Assembly: GCA_965227935.1 (NCBI GenBank)
Contig: CBDDGS010000019.1
Coordinates: forward strand, 1,674,001-1,738,000
Direction of reading: 5' to 3'
Length of the DNA: 64,000 nt
Origin: JAWPMT01 sp965227935
GTDB taxonomy: Bacteria > Bacteroidota > Bacteroidia > Cytophagales > Cyclobacteriaceae
Part shown: piece by piece, positions 44,812 through 59,800 of the stretch
How positions within the stretch are numbered: position 1 is the stretch's first letter
Layout of the letters: each line of letters begins with the position of its first letter
Made by a program: the position numbers and the translations under genes
The notes under the pieces: model-generated
Databases searched by the model: none
The model's input: only the letters and a program-made list of their open reading frames with translations
What the model was told of the DNA's origin: nothing

Positions 44812-47800
44812 CTATTCTATCAATCTGAAAGAAACACGTCCAATCCTGGGTCCTTCTAAGCTGATGGCCCTTGCAAAAATGGTGATAGAACTAAGGGCTC
44901 CCGGCCGCAGCACATCCTCCGGGCCGCCGGGTTCTCTGAACTCCAAAAACAGATCGGTAAACCCATACTTTATTTCGTCTACTGTAAAACCCATGGGAGA
45001 ATTACTCAAGCTGAGCAATGCCCGCTCCGGGGTTGGTATGTCCACATTGCCACCGTTCGCAAATTGAATGGTCACTTCGATAATGCGACCAATCCTGGTT
45101 GATGCCGGGGTTTCAATGTTCGTCTCGAGCACATGGCCCGTACTAGTCACTACTTCGAAGCCTCCCAAGAGGAATGCCAGGGCCCCTGTTGTATCCTCAG
45201 CGACCACATTATAAATACCCAGATTGGCGCTATCCAGATCGAATGTGGCAAACACGGAGGTTGGATCATTGAAGATGACTCGTGAAGCGATGATCTGATT
45301 AGCTCCTTGCTCGAGAGAGAAGATTGTTTGCGGAGTGAATTTTGCGCCGCGTATCTCGACAGTCACCGGACCGGAATCACCGCCAACATCGCTCTCCACA
45401 GCCCTAATTTCAAAATCGATGATGTCCGCCTGCAATTCGATCCGCTGAATGTCGCTGCTGAGCGACTCACCATAAACCAGCAGGAAGTAGGTTCCAGGTT
45501 GCAAGTTGGGAACAAGCACTTCCTGATCGCCGAAGAAGGGGTTGTCAAACGCATCATCGTACGAGTTGCGCGTGGGGGATTCACTGAACTGTATATATAG
45601 CTCATTGTTGCCATCGTCATCATCTCCGTTGAGAGTGACCAGTAAGGTTTCGTTGGTCAGAGAATCTGGAATGATGACCTTGTAATACAGGTTGATGTTG
45701 TCTTCAAGTGTGTCAACCTTTGTAACGTACAATGGTAGTTCGTTGAGATCAACAGTCACCTGAGATGCGCTTGCTCCTTCGTTGTTGTCGTCATCGTCTT
45801 CAACAATGTTGTTTCTGCTATCTGTTCGGACGATCACAAAGTAGTCTTCGGGAATTGCCTGATTGAGGGGTAGTCTCATGCTGAACTTTTCCGTTGACAG
45901 TGGTGCCAGGTTAATTTCACGTATTTGTGAACCAAAAACGATGTCGTCGATGTCCCACAATGAGTCGAGGGAGAAGTAGACGATGTCTTCCATTTGGCCC
46001 GTTGCCGGGTTGCTGCCCTTGTTCTCAAGTGTCCATTGTATCAGGACGTCTTCTCCTGCGATGGCCTCAGTTGGCACAGAAACCTCTTTCACCACGAGAT
46101 CAGCGGGCAACGGTCTAGTGACAGACAGCAGCGAACTAGCGACATTATCGTCCTCACCCTCATGTTCGTAGGCGAGGTCGTTGTAGTCTGTCTTCAGAAG
46201 AAGGATATAGTTCCCGGAGGCATTGATCGGAAGTGTGACAGATTGCGTTACGGTGTATGCCTCACCGGTATCCAGCACGATTTGCTGCAACTCGGTCGTC
46301 AAAATGGCATCATCCTCGTCGATGATCAGATCGGTTGAGAGGTACACCCTGTCCGACCAATTGTCTTCAGTGGCGCCGTTGCCATCGTTGCTAACCGTCC
46401 AACTGATCTCAAGAGGCTGCCCCGAGAAGCCTTGGTCGGGTACTGTTAGATCGGCAATCGTAAGATTGGGCGATGGCGATAGTTCAATATGTACGGGTTT
46501 GACCGCATAGTTATTTTCTCTCAGGCTATCTCTGGTCAGGCGACTCTCTTCCTCAATGGAATAATCTGCAACGAGAATGAGATAGTAGTCCCCTTCAAAT
46601 CCATCCGGGGCTGTGAATATATCCATGTGATCATAGGACTCTCCATTTTCGAGCGGCCCAAATACCGGATATTGTGTGAGGAAGAGGTCCTGTCGACCTT
46701 GCCAGATGCTGTCTTCGGAGAGGTACAACGCATCGTACCATGTGTCCGCGAGGGTTGGGGCCGCACCGACGTTGGTAACGGACCATTCCAACATCTCTTC
46801 GTACCCTGAACCGAGGGTATCAGCGACCAGCAGCGAGTCGGCCCTCAGATCTACAGGGGGATAGGATTGCAAGGAGATGGGTCCATAGGCTACCAGGTTG
46901 TTGGCGTCATCTACGTGTTCAAATACGGCGCTGTCATAATCCAGATAAAGCAACAGGTAGTAACTACCGGCAGGTATTTCCACCTCGACCTTAATTGACG
47001 ACTCGAAGCTGTAAGAATCGTCCTTTGAAAGCGGCTCCTGTCGCTCCTTCTGGTAGAGAAATGTGACCGTATCTTCAAGCAAAGGCGTAGTTGAGAGGAA
47101 AATGTAGTCGGACCAGCGATTCTCCCGTATATCCACTGCACCATCATTTGTTATCGTAGCCGATAGTGAAAATGATAGACCCGCATAGACGGTATCACTC
47201 AGCAGGCTGATATCGACTACCTCAAGGTCCGGCCATGGCGAAAGCGTGACGTCGATGGGCTCTGAAAAATAATTGGGGACGTCTCCCGGTGGCTCGAGCA
47301 TTTCATTCTCGAAGTCGGTCTCCACATAGATGAAGTTCTGGCCGTCCGCAGACTTTGGAATGATGACGTCACGGGAAATCGTGATACTGTCATTCTTGGC
47401 GAGGTTCCTGGCACCGTAAGTGAACAGCTCCATTTCCTCAATTTCCAGGGGATCATAAATGGCGCTCTTATCGATACCAATACGATCCTTCCAGTCTTCA
47501 TTGATTACAGTCCCCTCTCCCACATTCTTGACTGTGTAATCGATCCGTATCGTGTCTCCGGAATTCGCTTCAGGTGGAATGGCAATGGAAGTCACCGTCA
47601 AATCGGCCGCCAGGATGTTGAATGGGTTGCTCGTGGTAACGTTATTATCTTCATTTTCAAATTCGAAGATGGTATTCAAGACATCCGTTCGAACATGAAG
47701 ATAGTGTAGCCCTTCCTCGTCTGTTGGTACACGCACGGTTATCAGCCGAGTATACTGCTCGTCGAGACCGAGACTCAATGATACGTCTGTCGACCCGATC

Positions 47801-50800
47801 TGCTTGGCCTTTCTGGCGTCAAAGCCCACCGAATCAGATAGGTAGATACGATCTGCCCACTTGATATTTGGTGTGGACGACCCTCCCTGGTTCTGGACAG
47901 TGTATCCGATGGTTATGGACTCACCGTTGCTGGCGGTGGGGGGTGCCGTGATGTCCGTCACGACAAGGTCCGGCGGAGGAGCCAGGATCACATCGATGCC
48001 TTCACTCCTCAGGGTATTGTTATTCTCAAAGGCGAATTCGAAGATCTGGTCCCTCTGATCGGTAACCACATGGATGAAATAGTTGCCAAATATGGCCTGA
48101 GGTACTGCGAACTGCTTCTCCAACGTGTAGCTTTCGTCCACTTCGAGTGCCCCTTGATGCCCAAATGTTCCTAATCTGAAAGCAGAAGAAGTCCGAAGGA
48201 TTGAGTCCTCAGATAGATAGACAATGTCTTGCCAGGCGTCACCTTCAGTGGGGCCAGTACCTAGGTTAGTTACTGTCCAACTAACGTTGATCGTTTGTCC
48301 TGAGAATGCTTGCGTGGGCCTCACGATTTGCGTGACCTGCAAGTCCGGTGGTGGAGTCAACTCCACGAGCATGGACGGACGACTACGTTCTGAATTGTTA
48401 CCGTCGTCGGTCTCCAGTACCTGTTTAAAATGATCGGCGGCCACAAGGATATAATACTCCTGCGTGATACCCTTCGGCAGTGTCACAGTGGTAGTATTCT
48501 CATAGCTCTGCCCGGCATTGAGGGCTGTCAGGTTCGACGCCCCTCCCAGGTACGTGTCAAGAACTCCTAAGGTCGAGTCGACGGACAGGTAGATGGCGTC
48601 GGTCCACAATTCCTTGACTGACGTGTTGCCTGCGCCAATGTTTTCAACCGTCCAGGTGACGTCGATGGTGCTCCCCGAGAAGGCAGACTTTGGCGCCGCT
48701 ACACGAGTCACCACCAGGTTGGGTAGTTCTCTGAGCGTAAACTGCTGAATGGGCCCTGGAGTCGTGTGACATGAATTCTTGGCGACTACCTGCCAGTTGT
48801 ACACAGCGCCATAGTTGAGGCCTTGATCGATAATAGCGCTGATCTGGTCCACATCCTCGATGAATGGCGATTCGGGAATCTCGGTGGAGTCCTGCCAAAT
48901 GAAAACGTCGTAGTGCGAGGCATTAAAGGCGGGAGACCATGAGAGTGTAAGCGGTAACGATGCGCCCTCAGATCCCTGGGCAGGGATCATTTGCCCTACG
49001 CTATCTGGTGGGACGGGGTCCAGAATGGAGATCACCAGGCTGTCAAGGTACTCACAGCCATTCAGGTTAAGTCCCTCTACATAGTAAGTGGTGGTGGTGT
49101 CGGGTGAGACGAAAATGCTTTGGGTGCCTTCTGCGGTAGACCATGTTTGTGAACTTGCATTTTCCACAGTCAGCGTTACACCGTCCCCCCTACACAGCGT
49201 AGAGAATCCATCGGTTGTAATTGTGACTTCAGGAGCAAACTCCACTATCACCTCGTCAGTAATGGAGCATTCGAATGCATTGAAGCGCGAGAGCGAATAC
49301 ACCCCTGGCTCAGAGACCACAATAGTCGGTGTCATCTCTCCGGTGGACCAAAGAATCGAATCAGAGAAACTGGAGGAGAGCTCCAAACTCTCCCCATCAC
49401 AAATGGTCACGACACCCGCAGGGCTGATCAGAGACTTGTCGGGCAGTGGCAGTACGGTGACTCTTACCTCCGCTTTGTCGTCAAAGTTCTCTCCCAGGCA
49501 ACCATTGGTCGCCGTGACCTTGTAGGTAGTGGACTCCATCGGTGCAACCTGAATCGTGTTGCCAGAGCCCCCCTCGGACCAAAGGAATTCCTCAGCCGTT
49601 CCTGTCACCTGTAGTTCCAGGGGACTTCCCGCGCAGATCGTCGTATCGGCGCTGATACCTGTAATCGCTGGAGCTGGTCGCAGAGAAACTGTGATACTGT
49701 CAAGGTACTCGCAACCTTCCCTGACCTTGATGCTGGCGTAGTACGTAGTAGTGGAATCAGGAAATACTGTGATGCTTCTGGTCGAGTCGCCCGTAGACCA
49801 GCTGTAGAATTCACCATTGTTAATTGTGAGCGTAGTGGACTCTCCATCACAGACCGTCTGTTCGCCGGTGATATAAGGTATGGGAGGATCACTGAGGGTG
49901 ATGAACGCCTCGGCTGTACAACCGAATTCATTGATCCTCGTCACCGAGTATTCGCCTTGCTCAGTAACCACAATGGTCTGAGTAGAGTCTCCCGTGGACC
50001 AAAGCAAAGAGTCCGTGGCGTCCGAGGCCGTGAGAAAAATGGAATCAGTATCACAAAAGGACAAAGACGCTGAGCCAGTTGCGACGATAATAGGAGGTAG
50101 TGGGGCGGGAAGCACGTCGACAGTGACAGATTCGGAGGCAGTAGTCAAGCTACACGACCCATTCGAGGCGGTAGCTGTGTAAGTGGTTTTTGAACTGGGG
50201 GATACGGTGATACTTTTCCCGCTCTTACCGTTACTCCATGAAACAAACAATGCATCGGAATCAACCGTCAGGCGCACGCTGCTGCCATCGCAAACTTCGG
50301 TATCCTCGCTGATGCTGAAGATCTGAGGATCTGGCTGCAGCGGCTTCGTAAATACCTTCGCCGTTCGGACGTACTCGCAACCCAATTCATTGAGGATGAC
50401 GACCTCATACGTAGTGTCGTCGCCGGGTGTGACAGTGATCGATTGAGTGGTTTCTCCTGTGGACCAGCTGTACGCAGCTCCGTTTATTACAGTAAGCGTC
50501 GCTGACTCTCCAGGACAGAGATTGTTATTCGAGATGATTATATACGGCCGGGGAGCATAAGAGAGGGTGATTGATTCGGTCGTTGTACAGCCGTTGATCG
50601 TGTCGAGGTGTGTCACGAAGTAAGTGTCTGGATCCGTGACCTGGATGGATTGTGTAGCTGCTCCATTCGACCAGATGATGTTCTCGGCAATGCTGGAGGT
50701 AAGGGTGATCGTATCCTCATTACATGGTGACACATTGCCCTCGAAAGTAATCACAGGACGTTCCGGTGAGGGATTTACATCAACCGTGACTGTGTCGGAG

Positions 50801-53800
50801 GCGAAACAGCCTTCGTCGCTTTTCACCTTGACTGTGTACGTCGTTGTGGTGGAGGGGCTGACCCGATAGGAGTTGTATCTACCCAGAATACTCTGCGAAC
50901 CAAGGACCCTCCATTCATAAGAATCCCCGCCGGTGGCGTGAAGAAATATCTGCTCACCACGACATAAGACTGTATCAGGTGTTACCGTGGCGATGACCGG
51001 CACGTAGTGTTCGAAGCTGGCACGGAGCAAACTGTCGTTGGACACGTCTGAATCGTCAACAAGTGCGGTATAAAAGTCCAGGATATAGATCCCATTTTCA
51101 CGAACGTTGATAGGCGTATCAAAGGAATACTCACGGTTCTTGCCCCCAGGCAGTTCCCAATCCTCGATTTGCTCATCGACAAGGATCGTATCGTTCAATA
51201 CGTAACTGATAGTGAAGTTGGAAATAGTATCCACTCCGAAGTTCTGAACGCGCACAGTTACATTTTGTAGGCTGTCCATGTCACACCCACTTTCGGGATT
51301 TAGGAACGCTACTACGCCTACGTCGTTCGTGGCCAATCCAGCGCCGAATTCGTCAGCCCCAATATCTGGCGCGCCGACATTTCGAATTTGATCGTCGATG
51401 TCATCTGTGACTTCCGGCACAAATAGCGCGGCTCCATCGAGGTTTGCCTGGTCGATGTGTAGATCAGTCGCACTCGCGAATGATGGATCAATTGAAATAC
51501 TATTTGTCTCACGACCACTCGCGGACTGGAGTGCTTCAAGCGAGGGCTGGTCGCCAGACCAATAGGCTAGTTGCGCACCCGTGCTGTAAAGGTCATTGTA
51601 ATCGGAGGTCGCAAAAGCAAAAGGGTAATTGGTGTACATGGCGTAGCCTCCGCCTGAGTTGACCCAAATATTGTTTTGGACGCTCAGATTCGATCCACCA
51701 TCGGCATAAAAGGCCCTTCCGTCGGTGTCTGTGGTCGTAATATTGACACTGTTGTGATAGACCTTGGTGTACTGGACATCTTCCAGGTAAATACCATACG
51801 AGTTGTCGGTGGCACCGGTCTTGACGAAATTGTTGAAGACCGACCCATGGACGTCCGAGGTTCCCTCGGCGTAGTCCACATAAATGCCATGCCCATCGTC
51901 AGCAATGTTCACTTGGTTTTTGGTGATCTCGAAGTCATCTTCCAGGGTTCTTAAATACAGACCATAGAAAAAGCCCCTGGTCTCGATGGCATTGATAATG
52001 TTGTTGTTGATACGAGGGGCTATCTGGTAGATCATGTATACGGCGCGATAGTCCTGGTCCTGAAAGACGCAGTTGGTAATCTGTGTACCACTTTCTCGCT
52101 CTCCATTCGTGCCTTGGAGGTAAAGGCCATAACTACCACTGATGAACCTAATACCTTCGAAGGTGCTGCCTTCGTCGAAGCTGCTCGGAGAGTAAATGAG
52201 GTATCGCTCGCTGGTTCGCCACGTACTCACATAACTCACCCCTTGCACTACCAACCCTGAGAAGGAGTTGTTCGTCGCTTCATTTTGGATGACAATGACC
52301 CTGCCTAGTTGGTTGCCATTGGACGGACTACTGGCTCGAAGTGTCATGTCCTGAAAGCTGACGTGATCTGTACCATCAAGGAGCACCACATAATTCAGAG
52401 AACTGACTACCTCTGCGTTCATCGTCACCTTCGTGCTGTCCTGCGAAGCTGAACGGAACGTAATTGAGTTCTCCAGTGACGATCCCTGAATCTCCCCTAG
52501 GCGGATCTGTTCATTGTAAATACCGTCATTCACGGTGAAGATGACAGGTCCTGTGACTCCGCGTTCGTTCAACGCATCTGCTGCCTGGGAGAAATTCGGA
52601 AAATCTGCGCCGGGACCTCCGATGATGTACTCACCGTTTAGACCAACGAAGATGTCGTCAAACTGTATGCTATCATTGGTGGGCACAAGGTCAGCGAGTC
52701 CATTGGGGCCGGAGGACCATGCTTTGATGTCGTAAAGGGTGCCGAACTCGAAGTCAAAAAAGCCAAGTGTCACCGAGTCGCTTTCACCGGGGGCGAGGTC
52801 GCCCGTCCAGTTCACGATTTCCTGCGCCTCTCCGTTGACCTCCCATTCCAGTTTGACACTCTTGAGAGCCGCAGAGGCATTATTGAAGACACGGACTCCG
52901 ACCTCATTGATTCCGAGCTGTAATGGTTCTACGGGCGCGTAGAAGGACACGACACTAGCGTCTTCTGTGGGCGGAATGAATTCATCAGCCCCAATATCTG
53001 GTGTCAACGCCCTGGCATTGCCGTCAATATCGTTCGTGACTTCAGAGACCGCCGTGCCCGCCTCGTTTAGAAGGAAGTTTTCGACATGCAGATCCGTGTC
53101 AGACTTGAAGAAAGGCTCAATGGATACAGAGTTATCATCTCTGGAGGTAACGTTTTGCCAGCTCTGGAATGTACTGTAGATGGAATTGTTGTAGTACGCG
53201 AAATTCGCACCACGAGTAAGAAGATTGTTGTAGTCGGAGGAGAATCCAGAGAAGTAGGTCCTCATCACATAGCCGTTTTCTGACACGACGATGTTGTTCC
53301 TGAGCACAATATTGGATCCCTGATCCAAATAGATGCCTGCATTGTTGGCAGATGTGGAAGAATTGGTAATGTTGATACTATTGAAATAAATGTTGAGATA
53401 GGTGGCCCTGTCCTCGAGGATACCGAACGACGATCCTGTTCCGCCGATTTGAATGAAGTTGTTCGCAACGAGCGACCTCGACGAAGAGGTGCCGGTGGTT
53501 CTGTCAAGGAAAATACCATTCGTGCCCACCGAACCTAGCACCTGGTTGCCAACGATCGATACGCCATCGACCCCGTAGTACGAGTAGATGCCAGTATAGT
53601 TTGTATAGACCTTTGTGGTGGTGAGGACATTACTCTCTACCGATGCCTTCTCAAGGTACTGGAGGTACAGACCTCTGTAGTATTGGTCACTGAATTCATT
53701 GTTTTCGAGTACCACTCCCTGCATCGGGTCATTGACTCCACGACCTCTAATATGCGCCCCGTAGCTTCCTCCCAGAATACGACTGTTTGATATCTTCAGT

Positions 53801-56800
53801 CCATGGTTATTGTCATCCGTGGAGTTGAGAACCACCACATTTGTGCTAGTTGTGTTGCTGGTGGCCCCTAAGAACACCATCCCATCAAAGATGGTATTTG
53901 TGGCGTCATTGCGCCATTCGACCACTCTTCCATAAGCGTTGTCCCCTGAAGCAATGGTCATTTGCTTGAATAGGATGCCGTCTACCCCATCCAACAGAAG
54001 GACATAGTTGCTGTTGCGCTTGTCACCAGAATAGGTGAGTGTGACCGCGGTGCTGTCCTGTGATTCCGATTGGAATGTGATCAGGTAGGAGCTGTCTGAT
54101 CTTTGTATTTCGGGAATGATCACCTGTTCGTCGTACACGCCGTCCCTGACGGTGAACTGCACATCGCCATCTATGCCGCCGAGGCTCAGCGCGTCAACGG
54201 CTTCCTGAAAGGACACAAAATCAGGATTAGCGCCCCCGATAGTATAGCCGCCATCCAGCGCTGCGTAGATGTCGGTCACGAGTAGTGTATCATTGCTGGC
54301 TTCGAGGTCTCCCACACCATTGGGATTGATCGTCCAAAACTTCGCTGTGTAGCCAGTGCCAGGGTCGAAAGTGAAGCTGCCAAGCGGCACACTTACTGTA
54401 TCTGAGGAAGGCAGCATATCAGTCCATGCGACATCAGGTTGTGCTACGCCATCCACCGTCCACTGGATTGTCGCCTCGGTGAGGGTATCGAGACCGTGGT
54501 TTCTCAGTACGACGGCCACTTCCTGCACACCAAATGCAAAAGGCTTTGCAGGTTTTGCCAGGGCACTGATGCCTGCATCGGCTGCTGGAGGTTGGAACTC
54601 GTCTGCGCCGATATCAGGATTTTCAGTACTGCGCGACTCGCCATCAAAGTCTGTCGTGACGCTGATAATTGGTGTGCCGGCATCGTTTAGTTGTACCTCC
54701 TTGACGTGCAGATCGGTATCACTCACATAGCGAGGGTCTACCGACAGGGAATTGGTCTCCTTCCCACTGATGGCTCTTAGGGCGTCCAGGTCTTCGTCGA
54801 TCACTGTGCCATAGTAGGCGCGAAAAGCTCCCTCGGCATAGAGGTTGTTGTAGTCCGATTCTGTAAAGAAGCCGCTGGAGACGTACATGACGTAACCAAA
54901 ATTCCCGGCATAGAAGGAGTTATTGAGTAGTCTGCAGTTTGAGCCGGAAAAGGCATAGATGCCACGGGCATTGAGGGCCTGAGCACTACTGGCCAGAACA
55001 TTATTGTGAACGACATCAACATACTGGGAGTAGGCCACATAAATCCCGTTGGTGGTTCCTGAGCCGAATACCGTGACCATGTTGTTGGAAACCAGAAAGG
55101 GTTCACTCACTGTGCCAATCACCTCCGAAAATTCCATACCCCTACTGCCCTCTCCGAGGTAGATCTGATTGCCCACTACACTACCGTCGTATACTTCGTC
55201 TAGAGATAACCCTGTCTGGAAATTATAGGATTTGTTACTCGTGATCTTGTTCGACCGGATCGATAGATTGTCGGCGAAGATTATCTCGATCCCTGTGGTA
55301 TAGAAATTTGAAAACTCATTGTCATCGATGACAAGATCCTGCATTCGATTACCATCCTGCCGGCTGTAGGAGATCCCAAAAATCCCGTAACTGCCATTGA
55401 GTATGTTATTCTTTCTGATGATGGTCTGATCTGCATTTTGACGGCTATTGTCGCTACTGATGTGAATGACCGCTCTATTGCTTGATGAGCTGGTCACATC
55501 GGGGCCCTGGATGACATTATTCTCAAAGATGTTGAACTGCGCCTTGTTCTTGATGGCCACGGCGATGCCGTAGGATGTATTGACGGATTTGATCGTCAGG
55601 TCGCGGAAAACGAAGTGATCTGCTCCGTCTAGCTCAAGGACGTAGTTGCTGAAAAAGTCGGCGGACAAGGTTGTTAACGTCACTTTGGTGCTATCCTGCG
55701 ACTCCGATTGGAAAATGATCTTTCGATCTGGAGCTGCGCCTGTGATTTCAGGGATCTGGACCTGTTCTACATATTGGCCATCACGCACGTTGAACGTAAC
55801 AGGCCCCACTACCCCGCCCTGGATCAAGGCCTCGACTGCGTCACCAAAGGAAGCGAAATCCGGGGTATCCCCTCCTATCGTGAACGTGCCGCTGACGCCG
55901 GCGTATAGCTCGGACACAGTGATAGTATCAGAACTAGTGTCGTCATCAACACCCCCATTGGGCGAACTGGTCCACGCCTTGATCTCGTAAAACGTGCCTG
56001 CCTCAAAGTTGAAGTCTTCCAGATCAACCAACACGCTGTCGCCTGTCTCGACAGTACCTGTCCAATTGGAAGCTGTTTGGGTGATGTTGTTCACCTCCCA
56101 GCCAATGGATACAGATGTGAGCGCCGTCTGGCCGCTATTCCTGATCAGCAGTTGTACAGGCTGCAATCCAGGGGAGAAAGGCAAAGAAGGATTGGCGATA
56201 GCCAGTAGCTCCGCATCAAGGCTGGACAATTCGAACTCGTCGGCGCCGATATCCGGAAAAGCATCCCGGGGATCACCATCAATATCATCCGTCACCAAAC
56301 CCGTCGGTGTACCTGCGTTGTATAGGGATACTTGCTTGACATGCAAATCGTCGGTCGCAAGGAATTTGGGATCTACTGCAATTGAATTGAGCTCCTGTCC
56401 GCTTAATTCCTGCCACTCGTCCAGTGACACGATCGGGATGTTGTCCCTCTCTCCGAGGAACGTACTATTATGGTAGTAGTTGTTGAAATCAGCATTGGCA
56501 ATGGCCTCTGCTGTTGCGTCAATGGCAAGGCCCTCACGAACTGAAGCGAAGATGTTATTGTAGAGGTTGATGCCTGATCCAGCGTTGATATAAAGGGCCG
56601 TATTGGAACTGGTATTGGTGTTGTCAATCCGGACCGTGTTGTGCACGACATTGGCGAAGTCAGTGTAGTTCAGTGAGAGACCATAAACGGAATTTGATCC
56701 GCCCATCCGAATGAAGTTGTTCGCAACCAGTGTCTCCCGGCCGGCATCACTCTCGTAGTCATTCAGCATGATGCCGTACCTGCCATCCTGAATGTAGACG

Positions 56801-59800
56801 TCATTACCCACGATGGTCCCTTGACCATAGCAGCGCTCCAGGTTAATACCGAAGTATGCAGTATATTGATTGATGGCAATAACCTTGTTGTCAATAGCGG
56901 AGACACTATCCTGATAGGAGGCGTAAATCCCCATGTAATACTGCCCTTCCAGCCGGTTGCCCTGGAAAAGGTTGCCGAGCTCTCGCCGACCTTCCGATGA
57001 ACTTGTTCCTCGAAAGTAGATACCAAAACTACCTTCGAGGATTTGGTTCGCGGAGAAGACATTTTCATGTTCCAGATCAAAAGCTCCAGTGTATGTGGAG
57101 TAGATCACAGCAAGCTGGTCGTTCGTGGAGCTGAGGTCTATTCCCTTCAAGACGTTGTTCTCGAATCGATTGTATGTTGCCCCACGCTTTAAATCCACCA
57201 CCCGGCCATAGGTGGTGTTGGTACTTTCCATTGTCATCGACTGGAAGGTGACATGATCCGCACCATCCAGTAATAGCGTATAGTTGCTGGAGCTACTGGT
57301 GGAGCCAAACGTGAGCGTGACATCTGTGCTATCCCCTGATTCCGAGCGAAAAGTTATGGTGGCGCTCTCACCTGTCCCGTCTATCTCTGGAATGACGACC
57401 TGCTCTGGGTAAGTTCCTGTCCTAACATCAAATACCGTATGGCCTAAAACCCCTGATAAGTCCAGGGCCGAGGCCGCCTCACCGAAAGTCGCAAAATCAG
57501 GCGTCAAACCTCCTATGGTATAGGTGCCGACCATAGCAGGGTAAATGTCACTCGCGCTGACCTGATTGTCGGTGTCATCCCCGTCTACACCTTCGGCGAT
57601 CGTTTCAATACTGATAGATAGGCCATGGGGGGTCAATAGCTGCAGTACTACGTTGCCGACCACTACTGTGTCTCGCTCTCCCACCGCCAGGCTTCCTGTC
57701 CATTCGTAGGGTGTCTGGATTACGTCTTCAAACTCCCAGTCCACTGTAAAGCCTGTGATTGTAGTACCTCCGCTGTTTTGGACAACTATTTTCACAGAAT
57801 TGCTGCCTACGGGTGCCGCATTGTCTATAAGAGGCACATACGTGATAGAAAGATCAACGCCCGATGGTTCGAATTCATCGGCGCCAATATCGGGCGTCAC
57901 AGGATTTCGCGGGTCGCCATCAATATCATCGGTCACTTCCGACAGACTTGTGCCGGCATTGTTGAGAATCCCTTTGCTGACGTGCAAGTCGTCAAAGGCT
58001 GCAAAACGAGGGTTGGCAGAGATGGAGTTTGTTTCCAATCCCGAAAGCTGCTGCCAGTCTGCCAATGTCGCGTAGTTCTGATCTTCACTTACCAAAGTGG
58101 GCCCAGTTGTGTACAAGTCGTTATAGTTCGCGTCAACCAGCACACCAGGGCTCAGATCGAGCACGACACCACTTTCCTGATGGGCCATGACATTGTTGAT
58201 GAGCTCTAGCTCTGTGCCGAAGGTTGCACGAAGCACACCACCGCCTTCCTCGCCATAGGAAGTCATGTTCATGTTGTTGTGGTAGACCTTGACGTAGGAG
58301 GACTGGATGAATTGCATTGCGAAATCCGAGTATCCCTCCGTAACGCTAATGAAGTTATTGACGATAGAAAGTGTGTCTCCGGGATCGCCACCAAATTGAG
58401 AGGTGTATATAGCGGTGCCCCCGTCATTGAGTACAAAGCGGTTTTTGGACAGCCGATGCTCGCCTGAACAATAGTATAGGTACAGGCCGAGGTAGGAACT
58501 GGCGGTGGAAGAGGTCAATATTTGATTGCCTGTTATTACACTCTCTTGCTGATTCCTGATCTCTATCCCCCGAGAGTACTGATCAGTAAATACATTATCC
58601 GTCAAGTGGGTGCCGACTTCTGAGAAGATCGGCGATGTACTATTGCTGAAGTACAGACCGTAGCTTCCATTTTCTATTCTGTTATTGTGAAAGACGTTGA
58701 AATCTTCTGAACCGGTAGAATTGGAATAGATGACTGCGATACTGGTGGTGCTTGAAGACCTGACTACACCACGAATGATATTGTGCTCGAAACGATTACT
58801 ATCAGCGCCGTTATCCAAAACGATGTTTCGACCCCAGCTAAAGTTCGTGCTTTCTATGGTCATGTCAGCAAAGCGAAGGTGATCTGCACCATCGAGAAGG
58901 AGGACATAGTTGCGGGAACTGAACGTGCTATTGTAGGTTAGTCTTACGGCAGTGCTATCCTCTGACTCGGAGCGAAAGGTCACCGTATTGGTGGAGGAAG
59001 CGCCAGTCACTTCGAACAGTTGCAGTTGTTCATTGTATACGCCATCGCGCACGAGGAACGTAATGGGGCCATCGATCCCCCCGCCTCCATTGAGCAAGTC
59101 TACTGCGTCGGAGAAGTTTTCAAAATCCGGAGAAATACCGCCAATCGTATACGTTCCTGCTGCCAGTGCAGTGTAGATATCAGTGGCCTCCAGGCTATTG
59201 TCGGATGGGTCGGTATCCCCTGTTCCGTTCGGATTGAGGACGGTGGCCCCAATGCTGTGCCCGATGGCAGGCGCGAAATTGAAGGTGCCGATTGCAATTC
59301 GGGCTGTATCCTTGATGCCGATATTCCCTGTCCACATAAAATCGACTTGCTCAACGCCATTTATGTCCCACTCCACTGTAAAGGAAGTGAGTGCTGAGCC
59401 TCCCCCATTGATCACTTCGATGCTGACGTCCTGTACTCCCGGGGAAAACGGTGACGGGGGGCCACCAACAGATAATAGATAGACATCAGCGCCTGTCGTG
59501 GTAAATTCATCTGCCCCAAGATCCGGATTGGCAGGATCTCGAGCGTCTCCATCGAAATCGTCAGTCACCTCAGGCACGGGGATTCCCACACCGTCCAGCA
59601 GGCCTTTGTTGGAGTGAAGGTCGAGGTCACTTATAAAAGCTGGACTCACTACCCGAGAATTCGTCTCGGTACCGGAGATGTCCTGAATATCCGCAAGTGT
59701 TTCGACTTCATCATAATCTACGTTGCCCAGGTATAGCCCATTTGTAATGAGGTTGTTATGGTCTGATGCCATATCATTGATATAAGGCACTCCGCTGATC

